Shown piece after piece: positions 4,629 through 5,206 of a DNA stretch of 5,206 bases. Position 1 is the stretch's first letter, and each line of letters starts with the position of its first letter. The notes below the pieces were generated by a model. It was not told where the DNA came from, made no database searches, and saw only the letters and a list, made by a program, of their open reading frames with translations. Made by a program: the position numbers and the translations under genes. Source of the DNA: Acidimicrobiaceae bacterium. GTDB lineage: Bacteria; Actinomycetota; Acidimicrobiia; Acidimicrobiales; Ilumatobacteraceae. The DNA lies in NCBI GenBank assembly GCA_006515795.1, contig VFMC01000148.1:1-5206 (forward strand), written 5' to 3'.

Positions 4629-5206
4629 GCACAACAGTCGCAACCGCTTCCCAGCAAGTACAGCCGCGGTTGAAGCAGAAGTACCACGACACCGTGAAGG
4701 TGGCACTGCTCGAGGGCCTCGGTCTCACCAACGTGATGCAGGTGCCGAAGCTCGAGAAGATCGTCGTCAACATGGGAGTCGGCAAGGCCACGCAACAGCC
4801 GTCGTTGCTCGAGGGCGCCGTTCGTGATCTCACGATGATCACCGGTCAGAAGCCGGTCATCACCAAGGCACGCGATTCGATCGCCGGCTTCAAGCTCCGT
4901 GAAGGTCAATCGATCGGGTGCAAGGTCACGCTGCGCGGCGACCGGATGTGGGAGTTCCTCGACCGCCTCATCAGCGTCGCGATCCCTCGCATCCGCGACT
5001 TCCGCGGCCTCCCGGCTCACAGCTGGGATGGTCGGGGCAACTACACGTTCGGCCTCAGCGAGCAGGTCGTGTTCCCCGAGATCGACTACGACAAGATCGA
5101 CGCCCCTCGCGGGATGGACATCACGATCGTCACCAGTGCCGCAACCAACGATCAGGGTCGTGCCCTGCTCGATGCGTTCGGCTTCCCGTTCAAGCGTGGC
5201 GCCGAT
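4625..5206 (+). CDS. rplE: 50S ribosomal protein L5, 3' end missing
   Basis: L5 binds 5S rRNA in the central protuberance and contacts S13/S19 and P-site tRNA. The frame is open from a GTG at 4625 to the window edge, giving 194 residues. E. coli L5 has 179, and the sequence already reaches GRALLDAFGFPFKRGAD, matching the end of the family, so only a few residues should be missing. QPRLKQKYHDTVKVALLEGL at 13-32, NVMQVPKLEKIVVNMGVGKA at 36-55, the signature LTMITGQKPVITKARDS at 69-85 and GLPAHSWDGRGNYTFGLSEQ at 128-147 identify it. The GTG start is chosen because it overlaps the rplX stop (GTGA) and has GGAGAGG at 4611-4617 seven bases upstream. The next ATG in frame (4736-4738) is inside the conserved NVMQVP segment. 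Confidence 0.97.
   Translation, partial: MSTTVATASQQVQPRLKQKYHDTVKVALLEGLGLTNVMQVPKLEKIVVNMGVGKATQQPSLLEGAVRDLTMITGQKPVITKARDSIAGFKLREGQSIGCKVTLRGDRMWEFLDRLISVAIPRIRDFRGLPAHSWDGRGNYTFGLSEQVVFPEIDYDKIDAPRGMDITIVTSAATNDQGRALLDAFGFPFKRGAD

Noticed and set aside
4600..4700. S8 repressor binding site near the rplX-rplE junction, as in E. coli spc mRNA
   Set aside because: I could not identify a convincing hairpin with the S8 site features by eye. An RNA fold and covariation search would be needed.
1..5206. Mobile element, CRISPR array, RNA gene or undescribed system
   Set aside because: The entire window is occupied by eleven collinear ribosomal protein genes with gaps of at most 11 bases, leaving no room for such elements.

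Overview
This window is a stretch of the universally conserved S10-spc ribosomal protein gene cluster. Eleven genes lie on the + strand with almost no spacing: rplW (L23, 5' end cut off), rplB (L2), rpsS (S19), rplV (L22), rpsC (S3), rplP (L16), rpmC (L29), rpsQ (S17), rplN (L14), rplX (L24) and rplE (L5, 3' end cut off). All were identified by recognising conserved family motifs and the order of the genes. No search was run.

The DNA is G+C-rich with strongly G/C-ending codons. Several proteins look actinobacterial: L16 begins MLMPRKVAHRKHHRG, L2 carries the GGEGRTSGGR segment, and L22, S3 and S17 have long lineage-type extensions. A deep-branching actinobacterium, for example of the Acidimicrobiia, is my best guess, but it is an inference from memory.

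Layout: positions 1-3947 correspond to the distal part of the classical S10 operon (L23 to S17). Positions 3952-5206 correspond to the start of the spc operon (L14, L24, L5). Only 4 bases separate rpsQ from rplN, so the two blocks are probably one transcript here. Junctions range from a 4-base overlap to an 11-base gap. Three use overlapping stop/start codons (rpsS/rplV and rplP/rpmC share TGATG; rplX/rplE share GTGA), which points to translational coupling. No promoter or terminator is visible inside the window, and no stretch over 300 bases lacks a gene.

Together the products build several ribosomal neighbourhoods. L2, L16 and L14 belong to the large subunit near the peptidyl-transferase, tRNA and intersubunit regions. 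L22, L23, L24 and L29 line or surround the polypeptide exit. L5 and S19 form intersubunit contacts in the head/central protuberance area. S3 is at the mRNA entry and S17 in the 30S body.

No new system such as defence, mobile element or CRISPR is present. The points worth a second look are variations on housekeeping genes: acidic, repeat-bearing tails on L22 (C-terminal) and S17 (N-terminal), an acidic C-terminal extension on S3, a His-to-Leu change in the most conserved loop of L2, and a tandem heptamer just before the rplB start codon.
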